A stretch of DNA of 64,000 bases from JASHSH01 sp036490215 (GCA_036490215.1 DASXEH010000034.1:1-64000); one strand, 5' to 3'. Shown: positions 6,879 to 17,937, counted from the first letter of the stretch. Notes: a model not told the origin generated them from the sequence alone. Numbers and translations are program-made.

Positions 6879-8782
6879 TGCGCCGCCAGCGCCATCTGAG
6901 CCGAAATGCGGTTCTCGATCATCTTGCGCACCGCCTCGAAAATACGCGGCACGTATTTGTGCTTGTAGGCATGGCGGACCGGATCATCCATCACATGGAC
7001 GATCACGCCGACATCCACTTCGAACAACAGCAGCCGGCCATCGGGCGCGATCGAGCAATCGACGCCGAAAAAGTCGAGGCCGAGACGCCGCGCCATCTCA
7101 GCGAAGGCTTCGCGCAAGGACGGCGAGAAGACATTCTCGAACTCGGCCAGGAAGTGCTCTTCCTCGCGATCCATCGCGGCGGCATCGTCATTGACCGCGT
7201 TGTAGTAGTGCACCAGCCAGCGCTTCGAGACGGCCATATGGAACGGGTAGGGTGTTCCGTCGACCACGATCACGCGGTATTTGCGGAACAGTCCGTCTTC
7301 GTTGCGATAGTCGACATACTGGGTCGCGTAGACCTCGCCGCCCGCGCTCGCTTCAAGCACCGGCGTTGCCGCAGCACGATCTTCGACAAGGTGAACGCCT
7401 TGGCCCGCATGGGTGCCGGTGGGACGCAAGATCATCGGAAAACCGATGCGGCCCTCGGCCAATGCAGCGTCGAGCGCCGCTGCTGCGCCAGAAGTCGGCA
7501 GACGTAGCGACGCGGGAATCTGCATATGCGGCACGTCAGCCAGCGCGGCGGCGACGTCAGCACGGCCCGTCTTCGCAACGCGATCGGGGAAGTTGAGGGT
7601 GGGCAGATGCAGGCTGTCGATGATCTTGTGTGACGTCGCCAGTTCGCCACGCGTCAGGTCAGGTTCGGCGACCGCATTGAACACGGCATCGCTGAACGGA
7701 ATGTCTTCCGGTGGCGGCGGGCCGTCGGGTGAGACGAAATAGTGGTAGACCGCCCCCCAATCATCGCGGCGGATGATGAAATCGGTCGGCAGATTGGCTT
7801 GCCAATCGCCGGCGGCTTTCAAGATCAGCAAGTGAGGGCGCAAGCCATCGGCGCCGCGCTCGGTGAACAGACGCGTCACCTCCAACGCCTTGCGCTGATG
7901 CTCGAGCGCCAGATCGCGCTGGCCGACGATCTGCGCCATCGTATGGATGCGCATATGGACTTCGGCGCGCGCGGGATCGATGGCGACGCATTTGCACAGC
8001 GCGTCCAAAGCCTCGGCGAAACGGTGCTGCTTGAAATGCATATTGGCCAAGGTTTCCCACGCATCGGCGTTCTGTGGGTCCTCGGTCACGGTGCGTTCAA
8101 GCAATTTGACGGCGCCATCGACATCGCCGTCTTCCTCCATGACCAGGGCGAGGCTTGCGCCCATCACCTTGTTGCCATGAACGCCGACGCCCCAACGCAG
8201 GCTTTCCAGTGCGATGTCGAGGCGCCCCATGCGCCGCGCCACGTCGGCCAGGTTGTGGTAGGGCTGCTTGGCTTCCGGCGCGATGGCGATCGACTTGCGG
8301 AAAGCATCGACCGCCTCGTCAAAATGATCGAGCTCGGCTTCAGCCTGACCCAACGCGTTGAAACCGCCAACGACGAAGGGATTCAGCGCCACGGCGGTCT
8401 TGAAGCTGGCGACCGCTTCTTCGTTGCGATTCAGTTCGCGCAACGCCACGCCGAGATTGCAATGCGCCTGCGCGTTTTTGGGATCGAGTTCGAGGCCGCG
8501 CTTGTACATCTCCACGGCTTCTTCGGTCTGGCCTTCCTTCTTGAGCATCAAGGCCAGGTCGATCAGCGCCTCGGCGTTATTGGGATCTGTCTCCAAGCAG
8601 CGACGGAACCAGGCCGACGCGGCACGCACATCGCCGCCGCGGTAGCAAAGCATACCGACCAGATGAAGGGTCGATGGGTCTTGGGGATGCTCGGCGAGAA
8701 TGCGTTCGCAAGCCTCGAGGCAGGTATAGAATTGCCCCGTCAGGTAAAGCTTACTCGCCTCGTCGAAACCGGGTGCGGCCAT
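6875..8782 (-). CDS. TPR-repeat protein fused to a C-terminal ATP-grasp-like domain
   Basis: 635-residue two-part protein. Residues 1 to about 310 are a run of roughly eight tetratricopeptide repeats (for example WFRRCLETDPNNAEALIDLA and YKRGLELDPKNAQAHCNLG). From about residue 430 there is an ATP-grasp-like domain: GFPMILRPTGTHAGQG, then EVYATQYVDYRNEDG, YRVIVVDGTPYPFHMA, and FFGVDCSIAPDGRLLLFEVD. The nucleotide lysine is replaced by Arg in MILRP, and the final metal Asn is an Asp in FEVD, so activity is unproven. ATP-grasp enzymes usually make amide or thioester bonds. Coupling to the decarboxylase suggests that an amine product is ligated to something recognised by the TPRs, but that is inference. 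Confidence 0.85.
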   Translation of the reverse strand: MAAPGFDEASKLYLTGQFYTCLEACERILAEHPQDPSTLHLVGMLCYRGGDVRAASAWFRRCLETDPNNAEALIDLALMLKKEGQTEEAVEMYKRGLELDPKNAQAHCNLGVALRELNRNEEAVASFKTAVALNPFVVGGFNALGQAEAELDHFDEAVDAFRKSIAIAPEAKQPYHNLADVARRMGRLDIALESLRWGVGVHGNKVMGASLALVMEEDGDVDGAVKLLERTVTEDPQNADAWETLANMHFKQHRFAEALDALCKCVAIDPARAEVHMRIHTMAQIVGQRDLALEHQRKALEVTRLFTERGADGLRPHLLILKAAGDWQANLPTDFIIRRDDWGAVYHYFVSPDGPPPPEDIPFSDAVFNAVAEPDLTRGELATSHKIIDSLHLPTLNFPDRVAKTGRADVAAALADVPHMQIPASLRLPTSGAAAALDAALAEGRIGFPMILRPTGTHAGQGVHLVEDRAAATPVLEASAGGEVYATQYVDYRNEDGLFRKYRVIVVDGTPYPFHMAVSKRWLVHYYNAVNDDAAAMDREEEHFLAEFENVFSPSLREAFAEMARRLGLDFFGVDCSIAPDGRLLLFEVDVGVIVHVMDDPVRHAYKHKYVPRIFEAVRKMIENRISAQMALAAH

Positions 8783-8853
8783 GCCCCTGTTATACCTATC
8801 TTTTCCGGCTTCTGCCCAGCGCTTTATGGAAACAGAATATGGCCCGATCTATC

Positions 8854-9240
8854 TCAGTTCGGGAAGGCACGGACGATCTGCAGCGCGCCTATTAGCGCAC
8901 CGACCGACAGGACGACGGACGCGATCATATAGGCCGCGCTTGCCATGACCTGGTTACGCTCGATGAGGTACCAGGTGTCGAGCGAGAAGGTCGAAAACGT
9001 GGTGTAGCCGCCGCAAATACCGACCGTCAGGAAAATACGCGCGACCTGCGGCAAGTCCCACTTGGTGGCAAAGAGGGCAACAAACAAGCCGATCAAAAAA
9101 GAGCCGGTTATATTGATGATCAGTGTGCCCCAGGGGAAAGCCATGCCGAACAGCTTGCCCGCCGTAATACCGACCAGATAGCGCGCGACCGATCCGATCG
9201 CACCGCCGGCTGCCACAGCGAGAATGAATTGAGGGTTCAT
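8854..9240 (-). CDS. crcB: Fluoride exporter CrcB/Fluc
   Basis: 128-residue small membrane protein of the Fluc family, which exports fluoride as a dual-topology dimer in the inner membrane. Family marks are GGAIGSVARYLVG, PWGTLIINITGSFLIG (pore Asn) and the Phe-box region GICGGYTTFSTFSLD, in four hydrophobic helices. I use ATG 9240 rather than an in-frame TTG at 9246, because GTAGGAG lies 7 nt before the ATG. The leader carries a fluoride riboswitch, which fixes both identity and regulation. The TPR-ATP-grasp gene begins 71 bp downstream on the same strand. Confidence 0.97.
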   Translation of the reverse strand: MNPQFILAVAAGGAIGSVARYLVGITAGKLFGMAFPWGTLIINITGSFLIGLFVALFATKWDLPQVARIFLTVGICGGYTTFSTFSLDTWYLIERNQVMASAAYMIASVVLSVGALIGALQIVRAFPN

Positions 9241-9246
9241 AGCCAA

Positions 9247-9254
9247 ACTCCTAC
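9247..9254 (-). promoter_or_regulatory. crcB Shine-Dalgarno segment complementary to the riboswitch 3' strand
   Basis: On the minus strand this reads GTAGGAGT and contains the AGGAG ribosome-binding site 7 nt before crcB ATG 9240. It is perfectly complementary over 8 nt to ACTCCTAC at 9283-9276, the 3' pseudoknot strand of the fluoride aptamer. Between the two lies a nested TGCGC/GCGCA hairpin. The layout predicts that the free aptamer strand hides the ribosome-binding site without fluoride and releases it on fluoride binding. Confidence 0.75.
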
Positions 9255-9272
9255 CTGCGCAGTTACGCGCAT

Positions 9273-9323
9273 CCAGTAGGAGTCATCAGCCACAGCGGCG
9301 GTTTCGGGGGACCCCATCCCCAT
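9273..9323 (-). ncRNA. Fluoride riboswitch (crcB motif) aptamer
   Basis: The minus-strand leader of crcB matches the crcB-motif consensus: GGGGAUGGGGUCCCC (stem P1 with the GAUGG loop), the AAACCGCC joining strand, then GGCUGAUGACUCCUAC. The loop GGGGUC can pair with GACUCC to make the diagnostic pseudoknot, with one G-U pair. This RNA class binds fluoride through Mg2+ ions and switches on fluoride-resistance genes. It starts 33 nt after the stop of the upstream YibQ-type gene, so the transcript may begin inside or before that gene. Confidence 0.93.
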
Positions 9324-9355
9324 CGCGAAAATCGTAGCGGCGTTAGCAGCCCAAA

Positions 9356-10648
9356 TCAACGGGCGTTGGCGGTCTTCGGGTTCTCTTCCATGCGCGCCTT
9401 GACGATGGCCGTCACAGGCACCAGCACGAACCCCTTGCTCTTCAGTTTCGGCAGCCATTCGGCGAGGGCCTTGATCGTCGCGTCGCGCGGATGGCCAATC
9501 GCGATGGCGTTGCCCTTCTTGCGGGCGACTTCCTCGAGCTTGCCGAGCTCGAAATCGACAGAAACCAGATCGCCGGCATCGTCGAGGAAGACATTACGGC
9601 CAGCGGTCGGCACGCCATAACGCCGCGCCATGGCCAAGCCGACGCTCTTATCGGTGGTCAGCGAATCGATGAACAGCAGACCGCGTTCACGCAGGTCCTG
9701 CATCACGATTTCCATGCCTTGCGCATTGGCCGTGAACTTGCTGCCCATATGATTGTTGATACCGACGATACCGCCGAATTTGGCAAGATCGGCGTCGAAT
9801 GTCTTACGCACATCGGCCTGCGACAGTTTGTCGGTCAGCACGCCGGGGCCCGGATCCTGGCGAGGATCGATCGGCTCCATCGGGACATGCATCATCACTT
9901 CGTCGCCCTTGGCTTTGGCTTCGGCCTCTTGATGGACCATATCCTGGGCGTAGGACATGAACGAGATCGTCAACGGGCCGGGGAGTTCGAGGATTTCCGC
10001 GCTGCGCCGGCGGTCCAGGCCCATATCGTCGATGATCACCGCGATCATCGGATGTCCTGCGGTGACAGGCGCATTGACGGCGAGACGTTGCCAAGCCGGC
10101 TTGGACCCGGCGGCCACGGGCGGTTCAGGCGCGGGCGCAGGGGTGGCGGTGGCGGCCGGCGCAGGGGCCGGACTCTGTGCTGTATCGGCGGCGGGAGCCG
10201 GCTTGGATTCTGGTACCGCCGCGGCGACTGGCGGTTCTTGAGCAGAGGGTGGCGACGCCGATGCTACCTGCTGCTGAATCAACTGATCCATCGTGACCGC
10301 TTCGCGCGGCGCGGGTGTGGGCGGCGGCGGCTCAGTATCGGGCAAAGGCGTGTTGGGTTCTTCCTCGACGACCGCCTTGCCGGTTTCGGTGGCCGGCGGG
10401 TTCGGGCTCTCGGATGTCTCGAGCGGCGGATGAGGCGCCGCGGCGACTTGCTCGGCCGAAGGAACCGAGGGCGTCGATGCCACCGCCGGCGCGGCCGGCG
10501 GAGTCCGCAGTACGAGATGGTGTGAAGAGATCAGACGCAGCACGATAATCGTGCCCAGCACCAGCGCGACGAGGATAAAGGGCACGATGACCATCATCGC
10601 CCAGCGGAAGCGGTTCGATTTCGACAATTTCTTCCAAGAATCAGACAC
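9356..10648 (-). CDS. Divergent polysaccharide deacetylase family protein (YibQ type)
   Basis: 430-residue envelope protein. An N-terminal transmembrane anchor (MMVIVPFILVALVLGTIIVL, about residues 18-37) is followed by a ~160-residue Pro/Ala/Glu-rich spacer and a C-terminal divergent polysaccharide deacetylase domain. The domain shows MIAVIIDDMGLDRRRS, LTISFMSYAQD, MMHVPMEP, GINNHMGSKFT and LFIDSLTTDKS. In other proteobacteria YibQ-type proteins sit near peptidoglycan hydrolases and are thought to act in the periplasm; the exact substrate is not settled. The long low-complexity spacer would span part of the periplasm. crcB lies downstream with its own riboswitch. Confidence 0.87.
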   Translation of the reverse strand: MSDSWKKLSKSNRFRWAMMVIVPFILVALVLGTIIVLRLISSHHLVLRTPPAAPAVASTPSVPSAEQVAAAPHPPLETSESPNPPATETGKAVVEEEPNTPLPDTEPPPPTPAPREAVTMDQLIQQQVASASPPSAQEPPVAAAVPESKPAPAADTAQSPAPAPAATATPAPAPEPPVAAGSKPAWQRLAVNAPVTAGHPMIAVIIDDMGLDRRRSAEILELPGPLTISFMSYAQDMVHQEAEAKAKGDEVMMHVPMEPIDPRQDPGPGVLTDKLSQADVRKTFDADLAKFGGIVGINNHMGSKFTANAQGMEIVMQDLRERGLLFIDSLTTDKSVGLAMARRYGVPTAGRNVFLDDAGDLVSVDFELGKLEEVARKKGNAIAIGHPRDATIKALAEWLPKLKSKGFVLVPVTAIVKARMEENPKTANAR

Positions 10649-10756
10649 TTATGCAACTTCCTTCACTGCCCCAGAGAGGCAATCCGTCACACCGAACGAT
10701 CGGTCTTTGGTGCGCCCCCCTTGCTCGTCACACCATATCTAGAAACCGCGCCCAAG

Positions 10757-13105
10757 TCACAAGTTGATGGCGCGAAGACGCAGTGCGTTGCCGATAACCA
10801 GCACGGAACTCACGCTCATTGCGGCGCTGGCGATCATCGGGTTGAGCAAAAGGCCGAACCAAGGATAAAGGATACCGGCCGCGATCGGAACAGCGAGAAA
10901 GTTAAAGACGAAAGCGAAGACGAGGTTCTGGCGGACATTGCGCAGCGTCGCCGCGCTTAGCTGCCGGGCCCGGACGATGCCGCGCAGATCGCCTTTCACC
11001 AAGGTCACAGCGGCGCTCTCCAAGGCCACATCGGTTCCGGTGCCCATGGCGATCCCCACCTGGGCCTTGGCCAGGGCAGGCGCATCGTTAATCCCGTCGC
11101 CGGCCATTGCCACGAACCGGCCGAGCGCCTGAAGCCGTTCGATCTCGGCGGTTTTGTTGACGGGCAAGGCTTCGGCCACCACGTCTTCGATACCGAGGGT
11201 ACGGGCAATCGACCGGGCCGTCGCGCGTGCATCGCCGGTCAGCATGACAACGCGTATACCTTCCGCGCGCAGGGCGCGGATGGCTTCCTGACTTCCCGCC
11301 TTGATGGGGTCTGCGACGGCCACGAAGCCGGCGGCCCGACCGTCGACCGCAATCAGCATCGCCGTCTTGCCCTGGCGCCGGTGCGCTTCGGCCAATTCGG
11401 GAAGATCGCGCGGGTCGATGCCTTGAGCCTCAAGCAGCGCCAGATTGCCGACCGCGACGGATCGTCCGTCGATGGTTCCAACAATGCCCTGACCCGTGAT
11501 CGATCGGAAATTGCTAGCCTTGCCGACCGGCAGCCGCCGATCTTGGGCGCCTTGAACGATGGCGGTGGCCAGAGGATGCTCGCTCGCCTTTTCCAGCCCG
11601 GCGACAAGGGAGAGCAGTTCGTCTTCAGCAAAACCGCGTAGCGCAAAGACGCCATCCAGGCGCGGCTTGCCTTCGGTCAGCGTGCCGGTCTTGTCGACGA
11701 CCAACGTGTCGACTTTGCCCATGAGCTCCAGCGCCGCCGCATCACGTACTAACACACCGGCATTGGCGCCGCGGCCCGTCGCCACCATGATCGACATCGG
11801 CGTCGCCAGGCCGAGCGCACAGGGGCAGGCGATGATCAATACCGCCACGGCGTTGACGATCGCGAAGCTCATTGCGGGCGCGGGGCCATAGGCCGCCCAT
11901 ATGCCGAATGTCGCCAGGGCGACGAGGATCACGCCAGGCACGAAGAAGGCCGAGACGCGGTCGGCCAGACTCTGGATCGGCGCGCGGCTGCGCTGGGCCT
12001 TCGCCACCAGATCGACGATGCGTGCGAGAGTCGTTTCGCTGCCGACATGCTCAGCGCGGATGACGAGCGATCCATTCTTATTGAGCGTCGCGCCGGTCAC
12101 GCGGTCGCCGGACGCCTTCTCGACAGGCATTGGCTCGCCGGTCAGCATCGACTCGTCGACCGTGCTCTGACCTTCGATGACTATGCCGTCCACCGGAACT
12201 TTTTCGCCCGGCCGCACGCGGAGCCGATCGCCGATCTTGATGCGGTCAAGCGGCACATCTTTCTCGCCCCCGTCGTCATGCATCACGCGCGCCATCTTGG
12301 GTGCGAGATCGAGCAGGGCGCGGATGGCGCCGCTGGTCTGCGCCCGGGCGCGTAGTTCAAGCATCTGCCCGAGCAGGACCAGCGTCGTGATCACCGCGGC
12401 CGGCTCGAAATAGACGTCGACATGGCCATCCGCGCCGCGGAAGGCCGGTGGAAAAATCGACGGGACCAGGGCGGCGACGAGGCTGTAGACATAGGCGACG
12501 CCGGTGCCCAGCGCGATCAGCGTGAACATATTAAGGTTGCCGCTGATCACGGACGCCCAGCCACGCGCAAAGAACGGCGCTGCCCCCCAGGACACGACGA
12601 TGCTGGCAAGAACGAGTTCGATCCATGCCGGCGTCTCTGGAACGGCCATGGCAAGGACGACAAGCGTAAGACTAATCGGCAGCGACACCCAGAAGCGGCG
12701 CCGCATCGACGACAGTTCCGGATTGACCTCCGTTGCCACCCCGGTCGGCGTCAGCGGCTCAAGCGCCATACCGCATTTGGGGCAGGAGCCGGGCTTGTCT
12801 GTACGCACCTCGGCGTGCATGGGACAGGTCCAGATCGCACCCAGCGGCGCGGCGTCGTCCTTGGGTCCCGATTTTGGCTGAAGGTACTTTTCAGGCTCGG
12901 CTAGAAACTTCTCGCGGCAGCGCGGCCCGCAGAAATAGTGCACGGCACCGCCATGCTCTGCGGTGTGTTTGGCAGTAGCCATATCGACCGTCATCCCGCA
13001 AACAGGATCGATCGCTTTACCGGGCGCAAGGGTGGATGCATCGCCCGCGGCAAGCGCGTGGTCGTGATGATCGTGCGCATGCTGATGCGCCTGGGACTCG
13101 GACAT
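10757..13105 (-). CDS. copA: Copper-translocating P1B-type ATPase
   Basis: 782-residue heavy-metal P-type ATPase that exports Cu(I) from the cytoplasm. The His-rich N-terminus (HQHAHDHHDH) leads to a YHS-type metal domain (DPVCGMTVDM, C36, and YFCGPRCREKF) and a TCPMHAEV/CPKCGMALEP heavy-metal-binding domain, in place of classical CXXC HMA domains. Eight-helix core features are TGEPMPV, the transport motif C427-P-C429, the phosphorylation site D471-KTGTLTEG and MAGDGINDAPAL. It is divergent from cueR and preceded by a CueR-type promoter, so copper induction is very likely. Confidence 0.94.
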   Translation of the reverse strand: MSESQAHQHAHDHHDHALAAGDASTLAPGKAIDPVCGMTVDMATAKHTAEHGGAVHYFCGPRCREKFLAEPEKYLQPKSGPKDDAAPLGAIWTCPMHAEVRTDKPGSCPKCGMALEPLTPTGVATEVNPELSSMRRRFWVSLPISLTLVVLAMAVPETPAWIELVLASIVVSWGAAPFFARGWASVISGNLNMFTLIALGTGVAYVYSLVAALVPSIFPPAFRGADGHVDVYFEPAAVITTLVLLGQMLELRARAQTSGAIRALLDLAPKMARVMHDDGGEKDVPLDRIKIGDRLRVRPGEKVPVDGIVIEGQSTVDESMLTGEPMPVEKASGDRVTGATLNKNGSLVIRAEHVGSETTLARIVDLVAKAQRSRAPIQSLADRVSAFFVPGVILVALATFGIWAAYGPAPAMSFAIVNAVAVLIIACPCALGLATPMSIMVATGRGANAGVLVRDAAALELMGKVDTLVVDKTGTLTEGKPRLDGVFALRGFAEDELLSLVAGLEKASEHPLATAIVQGAQDRRLPVGKASNFRSITGQGIVGTIDGRSVAVGNLALLEAQGIDPRDLPELAEAHRRQGKTAMLIAVDGRAAGFVAVADPIKAGSQEAIRALRAEGIRVVMLTGDARATARSIARTLGIEDVVAEALPVNKTAEIERLQALGRFVAMAGDGINDAPALAKAQVGIAMGTGTDVALESAAVTLVKGDLRGIVRARQLSAATLRNVRQNLVFAFVFNFLAVPIAAGILYPWFGLLLNPMIASAAMSVSSVLVIGNALRLRAINL

Positions 13106-13173
13106 GGGTCTAGGTTATCGCTTTGTTCGAAGGCCGGAGCAACCGGCTGGATCAGAATTTGCTCTTGAGACCA

Positions 13174-13204
13174 GAGATAGACCTTCCCATTATAGGAAGG
13201 TCAA
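13174..13204 (-). promoter_or_regulatory. CueR-type copA promoter with 19-bp spacer
   Basis: On the minus strand a -35 TTGACC (13204-13199) and -10 TATCTC (13179-13174) are 19 bp apart. The spacer holds the dyad GACCTTCC-N7-GGAAGGTC (13180-13202). This matches CueR operators (ACCTTCC-N7-GGAAGGT) placed in the over-long spacer that MerR-family activators untwist. It faces copA, whose start is 69 bp downstream; cueR starts 33 bp beyond on the other strand and would be autoregulated. Confidence 0.88.
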
Positions 13205-13626
13205 GGCCCAAACGAAAACCTCCATGGAGTGCCTATGAATATCGGTCAGGCAGCCTCAGCGAGCGGCGTCAACGCCAAGATGATCAGACACTACGAGAGC
13301 ATCGGCCTGATCAAAACCGCCGCGCGCAGCGACGGCGGTTATCGCACCTACAGCACTGACGATTTTCACATCCTCGCCTTCATCAAACGCGCGCGGAAGT
13401 TGGGGTTTTCGATCGACGACATCAAGCGGCTGCTCGCGCTGTGGCAGGGCCGGAAATCCAGTGCCGAGGTGAAGAAGGTCGCGATGGCTCATATCGAGGA
13501 GTTGGAGGCACGCATCGCTGAGTTGCATGGAATGCGCGGCACGTTGCGCCATCTCGTGGATCATTGCCATGGCGATGCGCGGCCGACCTGTCCGATTCTC
13601 GATGATCTGGCCGGCGTGGCGGGCGA

Positions 13627-15143
<1,517 letters not shown>

Positions 15144-15147
<4 letters not shown>

Positions 15148-17024
15148 TGGCCGGAGCTGAACTGCTGATCGATCTGCTGCCGATTGATCGTGACGCCGAT
15201 CTGCTTGTCGAGCGCGATCACGAACTGACTGTTGAGATCGGCGCCGATCATTTGCTGGACCTGGTCGCGTACGTCTTCGACGCCCGGTGCATCGGCTTTT
15301 GGATCGGCGCGCAGAATGCTGTCCAGCTTAACGGCGTAGACGGTGGCGTCGACCGGCACGGCCACGGCTTTGCCGGCTTCGAGCTTGAACGCGGCCGCAG
15401 CGACCGGCGAGGGGACTTTATCGCTGCCGGTGCGGACGAAGGGCTCGGTGGTTTCGGGCTTGATCGACCCTGCAACGGCATTGACCTTGTCGCCTTTGTT
15501 GAGACGGTCGACCGCATCGTTGGCGGCCTTCTGCGCCTCTTCCTTTTGGCGATCGAGCGTCCAGGCGGCAAGTACGTCGTTTTTGGCAACATCGAAGGGC
15601 TTCAAGGCGGGCGGGGTCACGTCATCGACGCGGACCAGGAAATAGCTGGTTTCGTCTTGGTCGAGCGGCGCCAATTCGCTGATCTCGCCCTTGGCCGTCT
15701 TGAACGCCGTCGGCAGGAAGGATTGCGACTTGGGCAGATCGGCAACAGGTTTGCCGTCGAGACCCAGGCCGGTCGCGACGACGTCCTTCACCTTGATCAG
15801 CTTGGTGTTGGCGGTCGTTGCGACTTCCTCAAGGCCGGCGCCGGAACCCAGCGTGTCCTCGATCTTGGTCGACAGCGCGTTGAGGCGCTGGCTGGCTTCT
15901 TCCTTGGTCAGCGCGGCAACCAACTGGTCTTTCACTTCGGCCAACGGCTTCACCTTGGCCGGCTGTTTGTCGACAATGTAAAACACGTTCCAGCCCAGCG
16001 GCGTCTGCACGGGACCGACGACACCGGGAACATTGGCGGCGAAGGTAGCGACCGCCACTTGATCGATCGGCAACGACTTGCGCGTCACTTCGCCAAGATC
16101 GTCGACGCTCTTGCCCGCGGCTTTGGCGGCATCGGCCATCGACGCGCCACCTTTGACCGCGTCATAGAGCTTTTGGGCGCTGTCTTTGTCCGAGAAGAAC
16201 ACCTGCTGCAGATGGCGGGTTTCTTCCGAAGTGAAGTCGCCCTGACGGTCCTGATAGGCCTTGGCCAATTGATCGTCCGTCGGCTTGTAGTCGGCGACCA
16301 GGTCGGACGACTTGACGACGATGAAGCTCAATGCCCGGCGCTCGGGCGCCATGAATTGGGCGGAATGTTCCTTGTGATAGGCCTGCAGAGTCGCATCGTC
16401 GGGCGCGGCCGGTTTAGGCATGGCCGAGGCGGCGTAGGCGATCAATTCGGCAATCCGCTGCTCATGACGATAGCGGTAAATCGGATCGACCAATGGGTCC
16501 GGCGCCACAGTGCCCAGAGCAACCGTATCAGTCAGGCGCGCGCGCACGATGTCGACCCGTTCCGACTCTTCGAAGCGCTGTTCGGTGAAGCCATTGGAAC
16601 GCAGAATGTCGTGATACCGCTGGGTGTCGAAATTGCCCTTGTCGTCCTTGAATGCGCCGATCGCGCCGATCACGTTGCGAAGCGTCTGGTCATCGACAGC
16701 CAATCCAAGGCGCTTGCCCTCCTGATCGAGAAGGGCCTGGCTCACCAGCCGCTGGATCGTCTGCTCCATGAAGCCCATTTGGCGCAGCTGATCGGCTGTG
16801 ATCTTGCCTCCAAACTGCTGGCGCATCCGGTCAGCGTCCTGACGAAAGTCATCCGCCACTTGCGCGGCGGAAATCTTGACATCGCCGACGCTGATCGCTG
16901 GCTTGGTATCCGCCCGCATGCGAATGACGTCGCCGATGCCCCAGCCGACGAAGGTGATCCCCAGCACGCCGAAGAATATCTTGGCAACCCAGGTCTGAGA
17001 GGCTTTGCGGAATGAACTGAGCAT
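15144..17024 (-). CDS. ppiD: Periplasmic folding chaperone PpiD (SurA_N/rotamase)
   Basis: 626-residue membrane-anchored peptidyl-prolyl isomerase-like chaperone. The start MLSSFRKASQTWVAK at 17024 leads into one transmembrane segment (IFFGVLGITFVGWGIGDVI), then a SurA_N-type chaperone domain (ITADQLRQMGFMEQTIQRLV), a parvulin-like domain (FTSEETRHLQQVFF, LGWNVFYIVDKQPA) and a C-terminal chaperone lobe. It assists folding of exported proteins near the Sec translocon. An upstream in-frame ATG at 17117 exists, but the added 31 residues precede the normal hydrophobic N-terminus and lack family similarity. It is divergent from tpiA and coupled to trpE by a 4-bp overlap. Confidence 0.92.
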
Positions 17025-17178
17025 GACGTCACTTTTCTGCGATGAAATGGGGCGAAACGAAGCGCGCATCATAAGAGCGGCCCCATGCCCCGGCAACCTG
17101 GAAAAGCCCACTCGCACCTAAGGCCTGGGCGTGCTAGAGGGCTGTGTCCAAGATCGAAAATCAAAAATCGGAGCGTCC

Positions 17179-17937
17179 ATGTCCACCCGCAAACTCATTG
17201 TCGGCAACTGGAAGATGAACGGCCGCAAGGCCGATGCCCTGGCCTTGGTTAACGATCTCCTGAGTCGGCTGAGTCAGGCCACACCGCATTGCGACCTGAT
17301 GGTTTGCCCGCCGGCGGTGCACGTCGATGCTGTCGCGGCGGCAACGGCCAGCAGCAAGCTGGGCGTAGGTGGGCAGGATTGCCACGCGGCGGCTTCCGGG
17401 GCGCATACCGGCGATATCGCCGCGCCAATGCTGAAGGATTTAGGCTGCGTGACCGTCATTGTCGGCCACTCGGAGCGTCGGACCAATCATGGCGAGACCG
17501 ATGCGCAGGTGAAAGCAAAGGCAATTGCAGCACGGGCAGCGGGTCTGCTGCCAATCGTCGCCATCGGCGAAACTCTGGCACAGCGCGATGGCGGTCAAAC
17601 TTTATCTGTCGTTGCCGGCCAATTGCGCGGATCGCTGCCGGATGGATCGGATGCCTCGAATACAGTCGTCGCTTATGAACCGGTTTGGGCGATCGGCACC
17701 GGCCGCACCGCGACCGTGGAGCAGGTGGCGGAGGTCCATGCCGCGATCCAGAAAGAAGCTGTGGCAATCATGGGCGCGGACAAGGCCAAAGGGCTCCGCA
17801 TCCTTTACGGCGGCTCGGTCACCCCGGCGAATGCCCAGGCACTGCTGGCCCTGGCCGATGTGGGCGGGGCGCTGGTCGGCGGCGCGAGCCTGAAAGGCGA
17901 TCAATTCTGGGCGATTGCCGAGGCTTGCCCGCGCTAA
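17179..17937 (+). CDS. tpiA: Triosephosphate isomerase
   Basis: 252-residue TIM-barrel enzyme interconverting dihydroxyacetone phosphate and glyceraldehyde 3-phosphate in glycolysis and gluconeogenesis. It carries the N-terminal VGNWKMNG with K12, IVGHSERR with the catalytic His, AYEPVWAIGTG with the catalytic Glu and loop 6, and LYGGSVTPANA for phosphate binding. ATG 17179 (MSTRKLIVGNWKMNG) matches the family start; an upstream in-frame TTG at 17131 adds unrelated residues. It is first in the plus-strand run toward secG, pyrG, kdsA and eno. Confidence 0.97.
   Translation: MSTRKLIVGNWKMNGRKADALALVNDLLSRLSQATPHCDLMVCPPAVHVDAVAAATASSKLGVGGQDCHAAASGAHTGDIAAPMLKDLGCVTVIVGHSERRTNHGETDAQVKAKAIAARAAGLLPIVAIGETLAQRDGGQTLSVVAGQLRGSLPDGSDASNTVVAYEPVWAIGTGRTATVEQVAEVHAAIQKEAVAIMGADKAKGLRILYGGSVTPANAQALLALADVGGALVGGASLKGDQFWAIAEACPR

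Noticed and set aside
7742..8932. 396-codon open frame antisense to the TPR region
   Set aside because: TPR codon periodicity leaves the antisense frame open; no ribosome-binding site or known motif.
9491..10525. 344-codon open frame antisense to the YibQ-type gene
   Set aside because: Runs of Arg/Gly mirror the Pro/Ala spacer on the coding strand; no start signal.
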